The notes under the pieces: model-generated | What the model was told of the DNA's origin: nothing | Database searches by the model: none | What the model saw: only the letters and a program-made list of their open reading frames with translations | Part shown: positions 35,745 to 46,260 of the stretch, piece by piece | How positions within the stretch are numbered: the stretch's first letter is position 1 | Layout: every line of letters starts with the position of its first letter | Program-made: the position numbers and the translations under genes | Source: Cytophagales bacterium | GTDB taxonomy: Bacteria; Bacteroidota; Bacteroidia; Cytophagales; Flammeovirgaceae | DNA length: 64,000 nucleotides | Direction: 5' to 3' | NCBI GenBank assembly: GCA_025056215.1 | Contig: JANWWC010000002.1 | Location: forward strand, 423,052 to 487,051

Positions 35745-37134
35745 TACAACCTTGAACACATTTTTCTGCTATTATTTTTCCTTCTTCATCAGTGATGCGA
35801 GCAACAAAGTAAGCATTTTCCCCTGCATCATGCTGAAAAACATATGGATACGATTTAAAGCCATGAGTGAGATAGCTATTTTCAAAAACTACCCACACTA
35901 TTTGATTCTCAGCATCATAAATAGCTAACTTAGCATTGTTAATAGCATGTTTTAATTCTATCTGAAGGGTTCCTCTCCTAGTAATAAGAGGATGCTTTTG
36001 TTGTTCTTCTTTGTCGATACGGATTTTTTTGCTTACCACTACTTTCCCGTTAGATTGGTTGATAACTTTCAAAAAATAAGAAATTCCTACAGGCAATTCA
36101 CGCGTTTTGGATAGAATACTTTGATGAAATCCTTTGATAAGCTTATAGTTATCTGCTAAAAGAGCATATAAATTTTCGGCTGAATCATAAATAGCTACAC
36201 GCGCTGTTATCTCTTCGGGAACTTCGTAAGTAAGAATCGTTTCTTGTTCTACTCTTCTGACAGGAATAATAATATCAGAAGGACTTGCAATCTTTTCAAA
36301 AAGAACTTTTTCAGGAGTTTCTAATCGCAAAACAAACGTCGATGTATCGGATTCGTAATGATAAATCCCTACTTTAAACTGATAAAAACCCGGTTGAAGC
36401 GTTTGTTCTTTCCAATAGGTTCTCACACATTGCCCTCTACGATTATAAGCGCGCAAAGCGGCTTGTTTAACGTAATCCGGCAAAAGACATTCTAATGAAG
36501 TCTGAACAGAAAAAATACGGTGAGGGCGAGGCAAAACATGCAAATCGCACGGAGCAATTCCTTTGACTGTACAAACAAACTCTCGCATTCTTTTGCAAGC
36601 AAAAGAATCAACATCATAGATATTTTCTATAGAAGAATCGTCAGTAATCGACCAAACAGCTGATTGTAGCGCCGTACTTGTATAGTAACCACTTTCAGAT
36701 GCCATTTGTAATAAAGCCCAAAGATGATTTTTATCTTTCGGAAACAAAGTAAAAGTGGCGCCTGCAATAGGAGAAGCAAAGTGAATCTGAGTGCACGCAA
36801 CATACAGTTCGACTGTCTTTCGCTCTTTTTTTATCATCTTTACAATTACTTCGCGTACAACAACCAGGTTTTGTTGCCATTCATTATCGCTATCGAACTG
36901 GGTTCCCGCTTCGATTTTAAACTCAAGAGAATTTTGAGTTAAATTTTGAAAATCTACTTTCAGCACTTCCCCATAGAAACCTCCTTTTGAGACAGCCTTA
37001 TAATTAACCTGTTTATTAGCAATCACCTCGTGCAACGTAGGTACTTCAGGCATTTTTGCTAATACAGCATCAAAAAGAACCCAACACCAAGTCGTCAGAA
37101 TTCCAATTTTAAGTACTTTGAGCAGTAATTTCAT
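35737..37134 (-). CDS. Secreted protein of unknown function
   Basis: About 465 residues from the ATG giving MKLLLKVLKIG; the alternative start is a TTG seven codons upstream. A signal peptide is evident at the N-terminus. A beta-rich region follows, then an ALQSAVWSITDD segment near residue 160 that resembles the QxAIW signature of thioester-type adhesion domains; this is suggestive only. The C-terminal half looks like repeated Ig-like strands. Its start lies 26 nt inside the end of the Rel gene, so it is probably translated from the same message. No family is recognised. Confidence 0.65.
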   Translation of the reverse strand: MKLLLKVLKIGILTTWCWVLFDAVLAKMPEVPTLHEVIANKQVNYKAVSKGGFYGEVLKVDFQNLTQNSLEFKIEAGTQFDSDNEWQQNLVVVREVIVKMIKKERKTVELYVACTQIHFASPIAGATFTLFPKDKNHLWALLQMASESGYYTSTALQSAVWSITDDSSIENIYDVDSFACKRMREFVCTVKGIAPCDLHVLPRPHRIFSVQTSLECLLPDYVKQAALRAYNRRGQCVRTYWKEQTLQPGFYQFKVGIYHYESDTSTFVLRLETPEKVLFEKIASPSDIIIPVRRVEQETILTYEVPEEITARVAIYDSAENLYALLADNYKLIKGFHQSILSKTRELPVGISYFLKVINQSNGKVVVSKKIRIDKEEQQKHPLITRRGTLQIELKHAINNAKLAIYDAENQIVWVVFENSYLTHGFKSYPYVFQHDAGENAYFVARITDEEGKIIAEKCVQGCTK

Positions 37135-39343
37135 CTTCTCGCGCAATATTGACAATACCTTTAATATTTTCTAATTGACGAATAAGCTCATCGAGTTCAG
37201 CACGGTCATGAACAGAAAGTCCTATTGAGCCGCTAAATATTCCGTCGTGAGCTTTCATATCGATGGTTAGAATGTTCACTTTTTTATTAGCAATCACTTG
37301 TGTGATTTCATTGATGACTCCTATGCGATCTGTTCCTTCTACGTGAAGCAACACATCGAACTCTTGAATGAACTTTTGAGATGCCCACTTCGCTTTCAAA
37401 ATACGGTAACTATAGTTTGCCATTAGCTTGGTAGCATTAGGACAGCTGACTCGGTGAATTTTTATTCCGTTAGTACTAGTAGCAAATCCGAAAATTTCAT
37501 CCCCTGGAATAGGTCGGCAGCATTGTGCAAAAGAATATTCTAAATCTAATCCGTTAGTATCTCCAATAATAAGCTCATCATTTCCTGTAAGCGCTTTAAT
37601 TTCTTTTTTTATCAAAGAAGCATCGTCAGTGCGCTTTGTAATGCGAGTAGACTCCAGCCTTTGAGTAGCATCATAAAAAGCCTTGATTTCATTATGAGGA
37701 ATCATTTCTGAACCAATGCTATAAAACAAGTCGAATTCTGTTTTTTGGTTGAAATATTCCATCATCTGTTGGATTGTTTTTTCGCCGAAAGGAACTTTTA
37801 GCTGGGCTAGCTTGCGTGCCACAATTTCTTTGCCGTAATTAGCAATTTGTTTTTTATCTTCTTTGATAAGATCTTTAATTTTTGAACGCGCACGCGATGT
37901 AACCACGTACTTGAGCCAACTTTCGTTGGGACGCGCTTTTGCAGAAGTAAGAATTTCAACTTGGTCGCCATTTTGGAGCTTATGGGTAATAGGTACAAGT
38001 TTATTGTTGATTTTAGCTCCAATACATTTTGCTCCTATTTCGCTGTGCACCAAAAAAGCAAAGTCAAGTACGGAGGCATTTACAGGAAGCATTTTCATTT
38101 CACCTTTCGGCGTAAAAACAAAGATTTCATCTTGAAAAAGATTAGAACGGAAATCGTCCATAAATTCCATGGCGCTCGTATCGTTTTTTTCGAGCATTTC
38201 GCGCACGTGGTTGAGCCATAGTTCTATACCTTGCTCTGTAGTTATTCCGCTTTTATCCTTGTATTTCCAGTGAGCAGCGTACCCTTTTTCAGCAATATCA
38301 TCCATGCGCTCCGTACGGATTTGGACTTCTACCCATTTTCCGGATTTACTCATTACAGTCGTATGAAGCGATTCATATCCGTTAGCTTTGGGAATGGTTA
38401 TCCAGTCGCGCGTGCGCTCTGTGTTGGGCGTATAGAAATCAGTGACAATAGAGTACACTGTCCAACACGCTTTTTTTTCCTGTTCGTACGGAATGTCTTG
38501 CAAAATAATCCTAATGGCAAACAAGTCATATACCTCCTCAAACGAGATGTTCTGTCTTTTCATTTTATTGTAAATCGAACGAATCGATTTTGTTCTGCTC
38601 TTTATGATGAACTTAAATCCTTCTTTTTGAAGAGCTTCTTCTATAGGTCGAGAAAACATGCGAATGAATCGCTTTCGCGCTTCTTCGGAATTTTTAAGTT
38701 TGCTTACTACCTCTTCATACGCCGAAGGATCTGCATATTTCAAATACAGGTCTTCAAGTTCTGACTTAATAGAATACAACCCTAACCGATGTGCAAGTGG
38801 TGCATACAAATATTCTGTTTCTGCAGCAATTTTGAGTTGTTTATCTTTAGGCATACTATCGAGGGTACGCATGTTGTGCAAGCGGTCAGCAATTTTGATA
38901 AGAATTACGCGCGCATCTTCCGCAATTGTGAGCAACACCTTGCGAAAATTCTCTGCTTGAATAGTAGGTGTTTTGCTCATCGTAACCTTGATTTTAGTGA
39001 GTCCATCTACAATGCGGGCTACTTTTTCGCCGAAGTGTTCGCGAATATCTTCTATAGTGTAGTGTGTATCTTCTACAACGTCGTGAAGAAGGGCAGCCAA
39101 TACAGAAGTGGTGCCTAATCCCATTTCTTCCACACAAATCATCGCTACCGAAATAGGATGGTATACATAAGGCTCTCCCGATTTTCTGCGGTCGTTTTTG
39201 TGGGCTTCTAAAGCAAAATTAAAGGCTTTCCTGATGATTTTAGCATCTCCTTCTTTAAGAACCGGACGCATTTTGCGTAAGAGCGTCCGATACATTTTTA
39301 CTAATGTTTTGATTTCCTCCTCCGAATAGCCTGTGCTTATCAT
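37109..39343 (-). CDS. Bifunctional (p)ppGpp synthetase/hydrolase (Rel/SpoT)
   Basis: A 744-residue stringent-response enzyme. The N-terminal HD hydrolase domain has LLHDVVEDT with the metal-binding His-Asp pair, so hydrolase activity is expected. The synthetase domain (about 240-360) has YDLFAIRII and EVQIRTERMDDIAEKGYAAHW. A TGS domain (about 395-455, FVFTPKGEM), a Cys-containing region with CCRPIPGD and a C-terminal ACT domain (GVINEITQVIANKKVNI) complete a normal long RSH. ATG at 39343 is used; the longer frame needs TTG. The secreted-protein gene starts inside its 3' end. Confidence 0.95.
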   Translation of the reverse strand: MISTGYSEEEIKTLVKMYRTLLRKMRPVLKEGDAKIIRKAFNFALEAHKNDRRKSGEPYVYHPISVAMICVEEMGLGTTSVLAALLHDVVEDTHYTIEDIREHFGEKVARIVDGLTKIKVTMSKTPTIQAENFRKVLLTIAEDARVILIKIADRLHNMRTLDSMPKDKQLKIAAETEYLYAPLAHRLGLYSIKSELEDLYLKYADPSAYEEVVSKLKNSEEARKRFIRMFSRPIEEALQKEGFKFIIKSRTKSIRSIYNKMKRQNISFEEVYDLFAIRIILQDIPYEQEKKACWTVYSIVTDFYTPNTERTRDWITIPKANGYESLHTTVMSKSGKWVEVQIRTERMDDIAEKGYAAHWKYKDKSGITTEQGIELWLNHVREMLEKNDTSAMEFMDDFRSNLFQDEIFVFTPKGEMKMLPVNASVLDFAFLVHSEIGAKCIGAKINNKLVPITHKLQNGDQVEILTSAKARPNESWLKYVVTSRARSKIKDLIKEDKKQIANYGKEIVARKLAQLKVPFGEKTIQQMMEYFNQKTEFDLFYSIGSEMIPHNEIKAFYDATQRLESTRITKRTDDASLIKKEIKALTGNDELIIGDTNGLDLEYSFAQCCRPIPGDEIFGFATSTNGIKIHRVSCPNATKLMANYSYRILKAKWASQKFIQEFDVLLHVEGTDRIGVINEITQVIANKKVNILTIDMKAHDGIFSGSIGLSVHDRAELDELIRQLENIKGIVNIAREDEITAQST

Positions 39344-39421
39344 AGGATTTATTTTCAGTTTTTTGTTAATATACAAAACAAACCGCTAAAAAACAAATCC
39401 ACAGAAAGCTATTCTACAAGG

Positions 39422-42400
39422 CTATTCTACTACGATTTCTCCGCTTCCTGAATAACTATGATAATCTCCATTATACATCGCATCGGCGGAGACAATGCCC
39501 AACTGAAATTTTCCTTTGTTTGTAACCCGCGCCAAATAATAATACTCTTGTTTACTAGTTTGAGCTGTAGTGTAATAATGAATGCGGTCATCTCGATAAT
39601 CTATATGTTGGGCAGTGGCTGCAATATCTTTCAACCATGGCAATTCTATCCCTTCAAGTCGCGGATTTTCAATTTCAAAGCAGGCGGGCAACACATCCGT
39701 CAATACTACATTTTCTATTTTTTCTAACAAAGATTTTAATGATAGTTTTACTACTATTAAATCGTTTTGTCGAAATTTAAAAGAATTGATTGGTGTGCCT
39801 TGTCGGTCATAAAATTCACGCCGTACTTGTAAAAAGTTATCTTTTTCTTCTACTTTTTCACTTTCATTAAGACCTTGGAGTTCATAAAAATAGAACAAGT
39901 TTCCTGTGCCTGAAGTTATGATTTCTATTTCTTTTCCCACTACATTTTGTTTTAACACCAAATCATTTCCATCAAAGCGAGCTATTTCTTTTCCATCCGC
40001 TTTGATAATAGCAGTGATGGAGGTATTTTGAGCTTTACGGGCAATTTTCCCTAATGCTGTCAATGAAAAAGCGAGCTCTTGTGTAGTAGGATACGACGTT
40101 GCCTTAAGAATTTCTGCCACTTGTTTTGCTAATACAGGAACTTGAGCATTATCAGGCTCTGTTTCGAGTAACACGCTCAGAGAGAGAGCTATGTCTCTCA
40201 AATACGAACTAAAAGAGCCATCGAGTTCTCGAATAGCTTTGTTAGCAGAAAAGCTAGTAGGCTGAAGTTTGCGAGCTGCATTTATATCGCCCACTAAACT
40301 AAAAGCTCCTGCAAGCATATAGCGCGCATCGGTAGTGAGCAAATGTAAACGCGATTTGTAATAATTCATGGTAGGAAGATCTTTTTTTCCTGCTAATGCT
40401 AAAACGTAAAGCGAGTACGCAACTTCTCGAGGTGCGAATTCTTGCGAAACAGTTTGATTATTTGAAGTAATGAAATGATATCTTGTCATTTCTCTTGACT
40501 TGACGCGCGCTTGCAAGTACTGATAAAGGCGCTCTAAAAGCTTATTTTCTACTTCAAAGCCAGCCTTTTGGGCTTCTGTTAAAAAATGAGCTGCATACAC
40601 CGTCGCCCACCAATTCGAATAATCTCCATTTTGCCAATAAGCCAAAGAACCATCGTACAATTGTAGAGATTGAATTTTTCGAATAGTTTCATAAATATGA
40701 TGTGCTGCATCGTGAGCAAGCTCAGGGCGAACTTTTTTGAGAAATTCTCCCGCATAAAGTTGCGGAAATGCTGTAGAAATAGTTTGCTCCAAACATCCAT
40801 GAGGATACTGAATAAGGTCATTCATTTCTTTAGCAAATTCTGCAAAAGGAACTTTTGTAAGAAGTAGTTTCCCAGAAACAGAAGATTGCAAATAATTCCG
40901 CTTTAAATCTATTCGAGCTGACTTTCCGCCTTCTATCCTTCCTGAAGATGAAAATTTTAAAAGACTTGATGGAGGGCGAACTGTAATCTCGGTTTTTTGT
41001 GTAAATTTTTCATCAAGTCCTTCTGCTTCTACCAAAATTTCGCCTGTACCCATCTGCGAACTTGCCTTGAGAGTAAAATATACTGTTTTTTCTCCGTTAG
41101 CAGAAACTTGCAGGGTTTGTTTGTTCTCGCCTAGCGTTTGAAGTGCTCCTGAAACGGCTATCTTCGAAGTAACAGTAGCCTTTTGAGAAGTAGTGTTACT
41201 TACCGTAACAGGAATTACTACTTCATCAGCAGGCGACAAAAAGCGAGGAACTCCTACACTCACTATTAACGGATCTGCTACTTTCATACTTTTTTCAGCA
41301 GCGCCGAACGCTTTTCCTTGAGCCGCCACCGCCATGATGCGAAGGTCTCCCGAAAAACCATTTGGAATTTTTATTGAGTATTTTACTTTTCCGTCGCTAT
41401 CTGTTTTGAGTGTCCCAGACCAAAAAGATGCTAACTTCACGCGCTTATTGGTAAGCGGATTATTACGTTTACCTAAATCGTAACCATCAGCCCCAAACTG
41501 AGTGGCCGAATGACGTATCTCAGGGAAAAGACGCGGATAAAGGTCGTAAGAGTTTACTTGCAAAGCCCGCTTTTGATAAAAATAATCATACGGATTAGGC
41601 GTTTTATAGTTTTTAATCTGCAAAATCCCTTCATCTACTACTGCTATAGTTATTTCTGCATTACTATTTTTTTTAGATAACTGCACAACAATATCTACAG
41701 ACGAATTTGAGCGCACTTTCTCAGGAGCAACAATGTTGAGTTCAATTTGATTTTCAGTTTTTTCTACAAAAAGATTGTGATAACCGTGCGCAACTGTTAG
41801 CGGTATCGCATTTTCTGCTATCGGTTTAAGAAGTGTCGCCGATACAAAAACGTTTGGTAAATGCTCTTCCTTAAGTTTAAAAGAGAGCTCTGCCACCCGA
41901 TTATTTGTTTGGACAATCGTATACTCAAAAACGCGGTTTCTTTCTAAAGTGACTATCAACCTACCATCAAAAGGACATTTAAACAAAACTTTAGCTGTTT
42001 CTCCTGCCAAGTACTTTTCTTTATCGGTTTGGATTGCTATTTTCCCATCTTTTTCTACTTCAAAAGAGGTTTCAGAGGTGGTCCCCCACGAATAAGCATA
42101 AAAAGGCATCATTACATAAGTAGAAGCTCCTATATTGTAAATCCGAAATTGATACTCTCCTGATTCAGTAGGAACAAACTGGCAAGAATTTCCTTTTCCC
42201 GATATTTGCACAATATAATCTTGCAAAATTTTTTCCTTAGGCTGAGAAATATAGCGGTAAGATCCATAATCATCTTTCTCCACAATGGTTTGCCATTCCA
42301 ACTTCACTATTTGTACTCTCGCCCTCGCATTGTTATAAACCATTCCTTCTTTATTAAGAGCCACTATCGGAATGTTAAGCACCTGCCCTATATTTACATA

Positions 42401-44833
42401 GCTTTCCGTGCTTTTAACTCCTAAGAATACTTCTTGAGTAGGTATTTGAGTAACAATACATCGAGAAACTCTCCTTCCATTTTCATCGAATACAGATGTA
42501 TAAATTTTGGCTTCTAACATTCCTAAATTTGTATACTCAGAGGGTATTTGAAAATATGTTTGAAAATTCCCTTTTTCATCTGTTTGTCCCTGTCGTAATA
42601 TTTCTTCAAAATATGAAACATTACTTCCATACAACGAAAAAGAATATTCCTCCCATCCTTTCGGTTGAAACGCTTTGGAAGAAAGAATAAGCGAACTTTC
42701 TACTTTTCTGTTAGCAGCGGGAGTTCCAAATAAATTAACTGCTTGCGCATTGAGCGAAAGATTACCTCCCGCTTTAGCATTTGATTGCTCTATAGAAATA
42801 TTAACTTTAATACGGTCGGGTAAAAACTCTTCTACGCTAATATTTTTAGAAGCCAACAATATATCGTTTCCACTAAGCACTTCTACCAAATAGAATCCTG
42901 TAATAGCGGAAGGAGGAATCTTAAAAGACGTTTCAAATGTTCCTTCTTCGTTAGTCATTCCTCGTCTAACTGCGAACTCCCTCCCATTAGGCAAAGAAAT
43001 TTTCAGTTTGATGGGATAGTTTTTAGCAGTTTTCCATTCTTTATCGCGAACAATAGTTTTTAGAAATACATCATCATCGGGGCGATATAGGTCGCGGTCT
43101 CCGTATAAGAATGCTTGCAGCCCTGCTGTGTTTTCATACATTCCACCAAGCTCAAAAGAAGATGTATTCACTGGTGTTTGTTTGAAATGAAGAAATGTAA
43201 AGTCTTTTCCTTTTTGAGCAGTAACCATTCCTACTTCAAAAGAAGGAGCTTTTTTGCGCAATTCCGAAAAGCGAACGACACCTTCTTTATCAGTTGTTCC
43301 TTTAGCAAGAAGTTGATTATTATTGCTAATAAGAAAAATTTCAGTATTTTCTAATGGCTCCGCTCTCTCGATACTATGAGCGAATACTATTGCTTCATCG
43401 CCGTTGTACTTTGCTACTAATCCGATATCAGAAATAGAAATCAAACGAGTATCGCGCTTCCATTGTTCGTTACAGGAAGCTACCGTTACTAAATAAACTC
43501 CATTAATCGATTGATTCTCTAGTTCGTTTTTAGGTGCAAGATTTAAACTTAATAAACTTAAATTGCCTTGTTTTTTTAAAGAACTTACCTCAAGCTCTTG
43601 AGAAAACACTAAGTTTCCGTAGCTTTCAGGATTCGGATAATAAATAGAATTTTCGTCAAGATAACTATATTCTTGAGTGTTATAAATAAATGGAAAAATG
43701 TTGTTCTCAAAAATTTTGTGAACCGTCACTGTAATTTTAGAAATGCCAACAATCCGAAGCGCAACGTTTTTAGCACCTGCGTTTGACAAATACATTGCTT
43801 TAGCAGAAGCAAAAGCAATCCGTGGCACTAATTCGCCTACTGCTATGATTTGTTCAAAATCAGAGGGTAAAGAAGTTTGGAAAATTCCGCTTAACTCTTT
43901 CTTAATGCGCAACAGATACATCTTTCCAGATTGAAAATCTCCACGAATCAAAAATCCGTGCGATAGCTTTTCTATTGTAATCGGAAGCGAATAATTTTGA
44001 ATAGATTTATCGTATACTTCTACTACACTGGCAAGCTCGATAGTGCTTACAGCCTGATTAGTATAAACTCGCAAAACCACTTCTTGATTGTTATCGTATT
44101 CGGCGATTGCCTGCAAAATTCTGAATTCGATGCTCGGAATAACACTTTCAAAACTAAGAGCCTCTCCTCTTCTTTCACTATTAAAAACGCACAATCCTTC
44201 TTTTATTCGAAACAATATTGGCTTTTCTTGCTGACTCTTAAAATCGGAAGGGCGCATGCTAAGCTGAATCACTGAACTTACGTTCGATGTTTGAAGTTCA
44301 TATTGAAAATAATCTTGGTGAATTGAAACGCTAAGTAATTTAAGCAATTCATGAGGATCAACCGGATAATTAAACATTAAATCCGCTCTTATTTCAGGAG
44401 AATTTGTCTGATAATTGTGTGCCCAGTATACATGAGCTCCTTGAATCGTTAGATAAGGGGTATGAAAAACTATTTTTTCGGTTGATACCGAGAGCTGCGG
44501 AGAAATCCCCTTCACAATTCTTGATGTAAGCTTCGCTTCATAAATAGTATTGGGCTGGAAACCTACTTCTGGAGAAAAAATTAAACGATTTTTCCCAAGC
44601 CATTTAAATTTGCCTCGAACCTGTGGAACAATCTCAATTAAGGGCTCTTGTATCCATTTTCCTATTTCGCTTTCTGAAACTAAATCATGGCTGAAAGTAA
44701 AATCCAAGTTCTGCTGGACTTCTATTTCATCTGAAAAGTTTCGATAAATAATTGTTACTTCGTTTGTATCAGAAAACCAAGTGCAACTGGGCAACAAAAA
44801 AATTACCCATACAACTGGAATATAAGATTTCAT
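39422..44833 (-). CDS. Alpha-2-macroglobulin family lipoprotein
   Basis: A 1,803-residue lipoprotein (signal ending LLPSC). Successive MG-like beta domains occupy about the first 1,150 residues, including a segment with YGDRDLYRPDDDVFLKTIV (MG1-type). A thioester domain with PHGCLEQ follows, with the Cys at about residue 1347, codon 40793-40795. After it come the alpha-helical repeats around the thioester and a C-terminal receptor-type beta domain. The CLEQ motif is intact, so covalent trapping of attacking proteases in the periplasm is plausible. Many bacterial A2M genes sit beside pbpC; none is next to this one. ATG at 44833 is used in place of an upstream GTG. Confidence 0.92.
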   Translation of the reverse strand: MKSYIPVVWVIFLLPSCTWFSDTNEVTIIYRNFSDEIEVQQNLDFTFSHDLVSESEIGKWIQEPLIEIVPQVRGKFKWLGKNRLIFSPEVGFQPNTIYEAKLTSRIVKGISPQLSVSTEKIVFHTPYLTIQGAHVYWAHNYQTNSPEIRADLMFNYPVDPHELLKLLSVSIHQDYFQYELQTSNVSSVIQLSMRPSDFKSQQEKPILFRIKEGLCVFNSERRGEALSFESVIPSIEFRILQAIAEYDNNQEVVLRVYTNQAVSTIELASVVEVYDKSIQNYSLPITIEKLSHGFLIRGDFQSGKMYLLRIKKELSGIFQTSLPSDFEQIIAVGELVPRIAFASAKAMYLSNAGAKNVALRIVGISKITVTVHKIFENNIFPFIYNTQEYSYLDENSIYYPNPESYGNLVFSQELEVSSLKKQGNLSLLSLNLAPKNELENQSINGVYLVTVASCNEQWKRDTRLISISDIGLVAKYNGDEAIVFAHSIERAEPLENTEIFLISNNNQLLAKGTTDKEGVVRFSELRKKAPSFEVGMVTAQKGKDFTFLHFKQTPVNTSSFELGGMYENTAGLQAFLYGDRDLYRPDDDVFLKTIVRDKEWKTAKNYPIKLKISLPNGREFAVRRGMTNEEGTFETSFKIPPSAITGFYLVEVLSGNDILLASKNISVEEFLPDRIKVNISIEQSNAKAGGNLSLNAQAVNLFGTPAANRKVESSLILSSKAFQPKGWEEYSFSLYGSNVSYFEEILRQGQTDEKGNFQTYFQIPSEYTNLGMLEAKIYTSVFDENGRRVSRCIVTQIPTQEVFLGVKSTESYVNIGQVLNIPIVALNKEGMVYNNARARVQIVKLEWQTIVEKDDYGSYRYISQPKEKILQDYIVQISGKGNSCQFVPTESGEYQFRIYNIGASTYVMMPFYAYSWGTTSETSFEVEKDGKIAIQTDKEKYLAGETAKVLFKCPFDGRLIVTLERNRVFEYTIVQTNNRVAELSFKLKEEHLPNVFVSATLLKPIAENAIPLTVAHGYHNLFVEKTENQIELNIVAPEKVRSNSSVDIVVQLSKKNSNAEITIAVVDEGILQIKNYKTPNPYDYFYQKRALQVNSYDLYPRLFPEIRHSATQFGADGYDLGKRNNPLTNKRVKLASFWSGTLKTDSDGKVKYSIKIPNGFSGDLRIMAVAAQGKAFGAAEKSMKVADPLIVSVGVPRFLSPADEVVIPVTVSNTTSQKATVTSKIAVSGALQTLGENKQTLQVSANGEKTVYFTLKASSQMGTGEILVEAEGLDEKFTQKTEITVRPPSSLLKFSSSGRIEGGKSARIDLKRNYLQSSVSGKLLLTKVPFAEFAKEMNDLIQYPHGCLEQTISTAFPQLYAGEFLKKVRPELAHDAAHHIYETIRKIQSLQLYDGSLAYWQNGDYSNWWATVYAAHFLTEAQKAGFEVENKLLERLYQYLQARVKSREMTRYHFITSNNQTVSQEFAPREVAYSLYVLALAGKKDLPTMNYYKSRLHLLTTDARYMLAGAFSLVGDINAARKLQPTSFSANKAIRELDGSFSSYLRDIALSLSVLLETEPDNAQVPVLAKQVAEILKATSYPTTQELAFSLTALGKIARKAQNTSITAIIKADGKEIARFDGNDLVLKQNVVGKEIEIITSGTGNLFYFYELQGLNESEKVEEKDNFLQVRREFYDRQGTPINSFKFRQNDLIVVKLSLKSLLEKIENVVLTDVLPACFEIENPRLEGIELPWLKDIAATAQHIDYRDDRIHYYTTAQTSKQEYYYLARVTNKGKFQLGIVSADAMYNGDYHSYSGSGEIVVE

Positions 44834-44950
44834 TATTAAAAAATTAAGCACTCATCAAATTTAAAAAACTTATCCTAACTTGCAATAAGTTTTCGATTAT
44901 TTAAAATTCAATCTCTTTAGAAAGGATTTACAAAAGGCAAATTTTAAAAT

Positions 44951-45433
44951 TTACTCCACCATAACATAAGTACCCCCGAAAGCACATTCTCCTTGCAATG
45001 TTTGACAGGAACTCTTTTCTATTGGCGGAATTTCTACCAAAAATTTTCCATTATAAATTCCATTAAAGTTAAAATGTACGATACAATCTCCTTCTTGGTA
45101 GAAACCATGTTGCGTGTTATCTACTAAAATTTTACCCTGCAGTTTCCCAGTACAGTTTGTTTCCTCTGAATGTACTTCGAAATTCCAAGTAAAATCAAAA
45201 GTTTTATCGTTGTTATATTGAAGAGTAAGCTTTGAACTTAGTCCTTCATTTTCACCAGATTCTATTTGATATGTTCCAGAATATCCTACTAAAGCTTGAT
45301 AAGCCTCTTCATTCTCTTTAGTTACTTGTTCTTCATTATTATCTGTTTCTTCGGCTTTCTTCTGAGAAGCTTGACAAGCTCCTAAAACTAAAAAAATTAC
45401 TACCACAAAAAAGTATGAAAATGTACTGCGCAT
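44951..45433 (-). CDS. Small acidic lipoprotein
   Basis: A 160-residue protein with a lipoprotein signal ending VLGAC. A Glu/Asn-rich linker precedes a beta-rich domain (YSGTYQIESGENE through FNGIYNGKF) that resembles small lipocalin- or META-like folds. Two Cys near the end (SSCQTLQGECAFGG) could pair. No named family is recognised. It is 117 nt upstream of the A2M gene on the same strand, so cotranscription is possible. Confidence 0.65.
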   Translation of the reverse strand: MRSTFSYFFVVVIFLVLGACQASQKKAEETDNNEEQVTKENEEAYQALVGYSGTYQIESGENEGLSSKLTLQYNNDKTFDFTWNFEVHSEETNCTGKLQGKILVDNTQHGFYQEGDCIVHFNFNGIYNGKFLVEIPPIEKSSCQTLQGECAFGGTYVMVE

Positions 45434-45899
45434 AAATGAAAAGTTTTGTTATTTAGCAATTTTGTAAATGATTTTGTTTTTATCAAAGATTTCTTAAAAA
45501 GTTTATATGAACTTATAAAAACAATTAAAGAAATTGTTTTAATATTTCTCATCAATGATGTTTTGCAATGGATTTCAATGAGTTTTATTTCACACGTAGA
45601 AAGCGATTTTTTTTTATTTGCTCGTGAACAAACCTTTATTTAGTGCTCTGTCATATAATTTTTTAAGATTGAGAATTTAAATCGATTTATCAAAATCTTC
45701 CAAGATTATCGCATATCAGTTATTTCTCAAATGCGTTTTTCATATTTTCTAAGAAATCCATCTTACAAATGAGTTTCGTTTTTAAACAATGAAAATTACT
45801 CTGATGTCTCTCACTTTATTAGGATTAGAAAAAACAGCTAAAAAATTGTCCTACCATTAAATATATTCCGAACAAATACCTGAAAAACAACCATTTTTT
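45434..45899. other. Non-coding AT-rich stretch
   Basis: I see no gene, hairpin terminator or repeat that can be supported here. Short open frames have composition and lengths expected by chance in AT-rich DNA, and no ribosome-binding or homology pattern was seen. Confidence 0.5.
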
Positions 45900-46260
45900 T
45901 ACCACCATTATTTAAGCGTAAATACTTGTAAACAATCACTATTGGTTTGCGTAAATTACTAACGACGAATGTATCAGTATTACTACACCCGTTTTTATCG
46001 GTAACGCTGCATTGCCTACCCTATCAATCAAAAAAGAAGTTGCTTTTCTCCAGCCAGTTGCCATATAAATCAATTCTGCATTTGCTGCAAATACTTCTAA
46101 GGTTTGACTGCCACCTTCGCAAATAAAAATTAGGCGTGAGTTGAAAACGTTATATAAGTAAAACGGATTGTAATCGCTTTGCAGTTGGTGTTTCTTGCAA
46201 AATTGACGCGAATCCAATAAACACCAGCACTATTTTTACTGATTAACAATTCGCCCCTTT
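45900..46260 (-). pseudogene. Relic of a secreted adhesin/gliding-type protein
   Basis: Reading the minus strand in shifted frames gives pieces of a typical Bacteroidota extracellular repeat protein. The first is SAGVYWIRV near the 5' side. Next is CEGGSQTLEVFAANAELIY followed by SFLIDRVG, and finally, in another frame, DKNGCSNTDTFVVSN. These match the form found in SprB/PKD-like modules (C-x-G-x-Q-x-L, tSILIDRvG, GC-x-x-TDTFVV). At least two frameshifts separate the pieces and no start or stop-delimited gene remains. The extent is approximate. Confidence 0.55.

Noticed and set aside
38231-38764. 177-residue plus-strand frame
   Set aside because: Lies wholly antisense inside the Rel gene, whose domains are continuous there; a shadow frame.
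45446-45643. Short AT-rich frame in the intergenic gap
   Set aside because: Low-complexity composition, no homology pattern and no support from context.
45939-46217. 92-residue minus-strand frame as an intact gene
   Set aside because: Only its middle resembles a repeat module, with neighbouring pieces in other frames; better as part of a relic.
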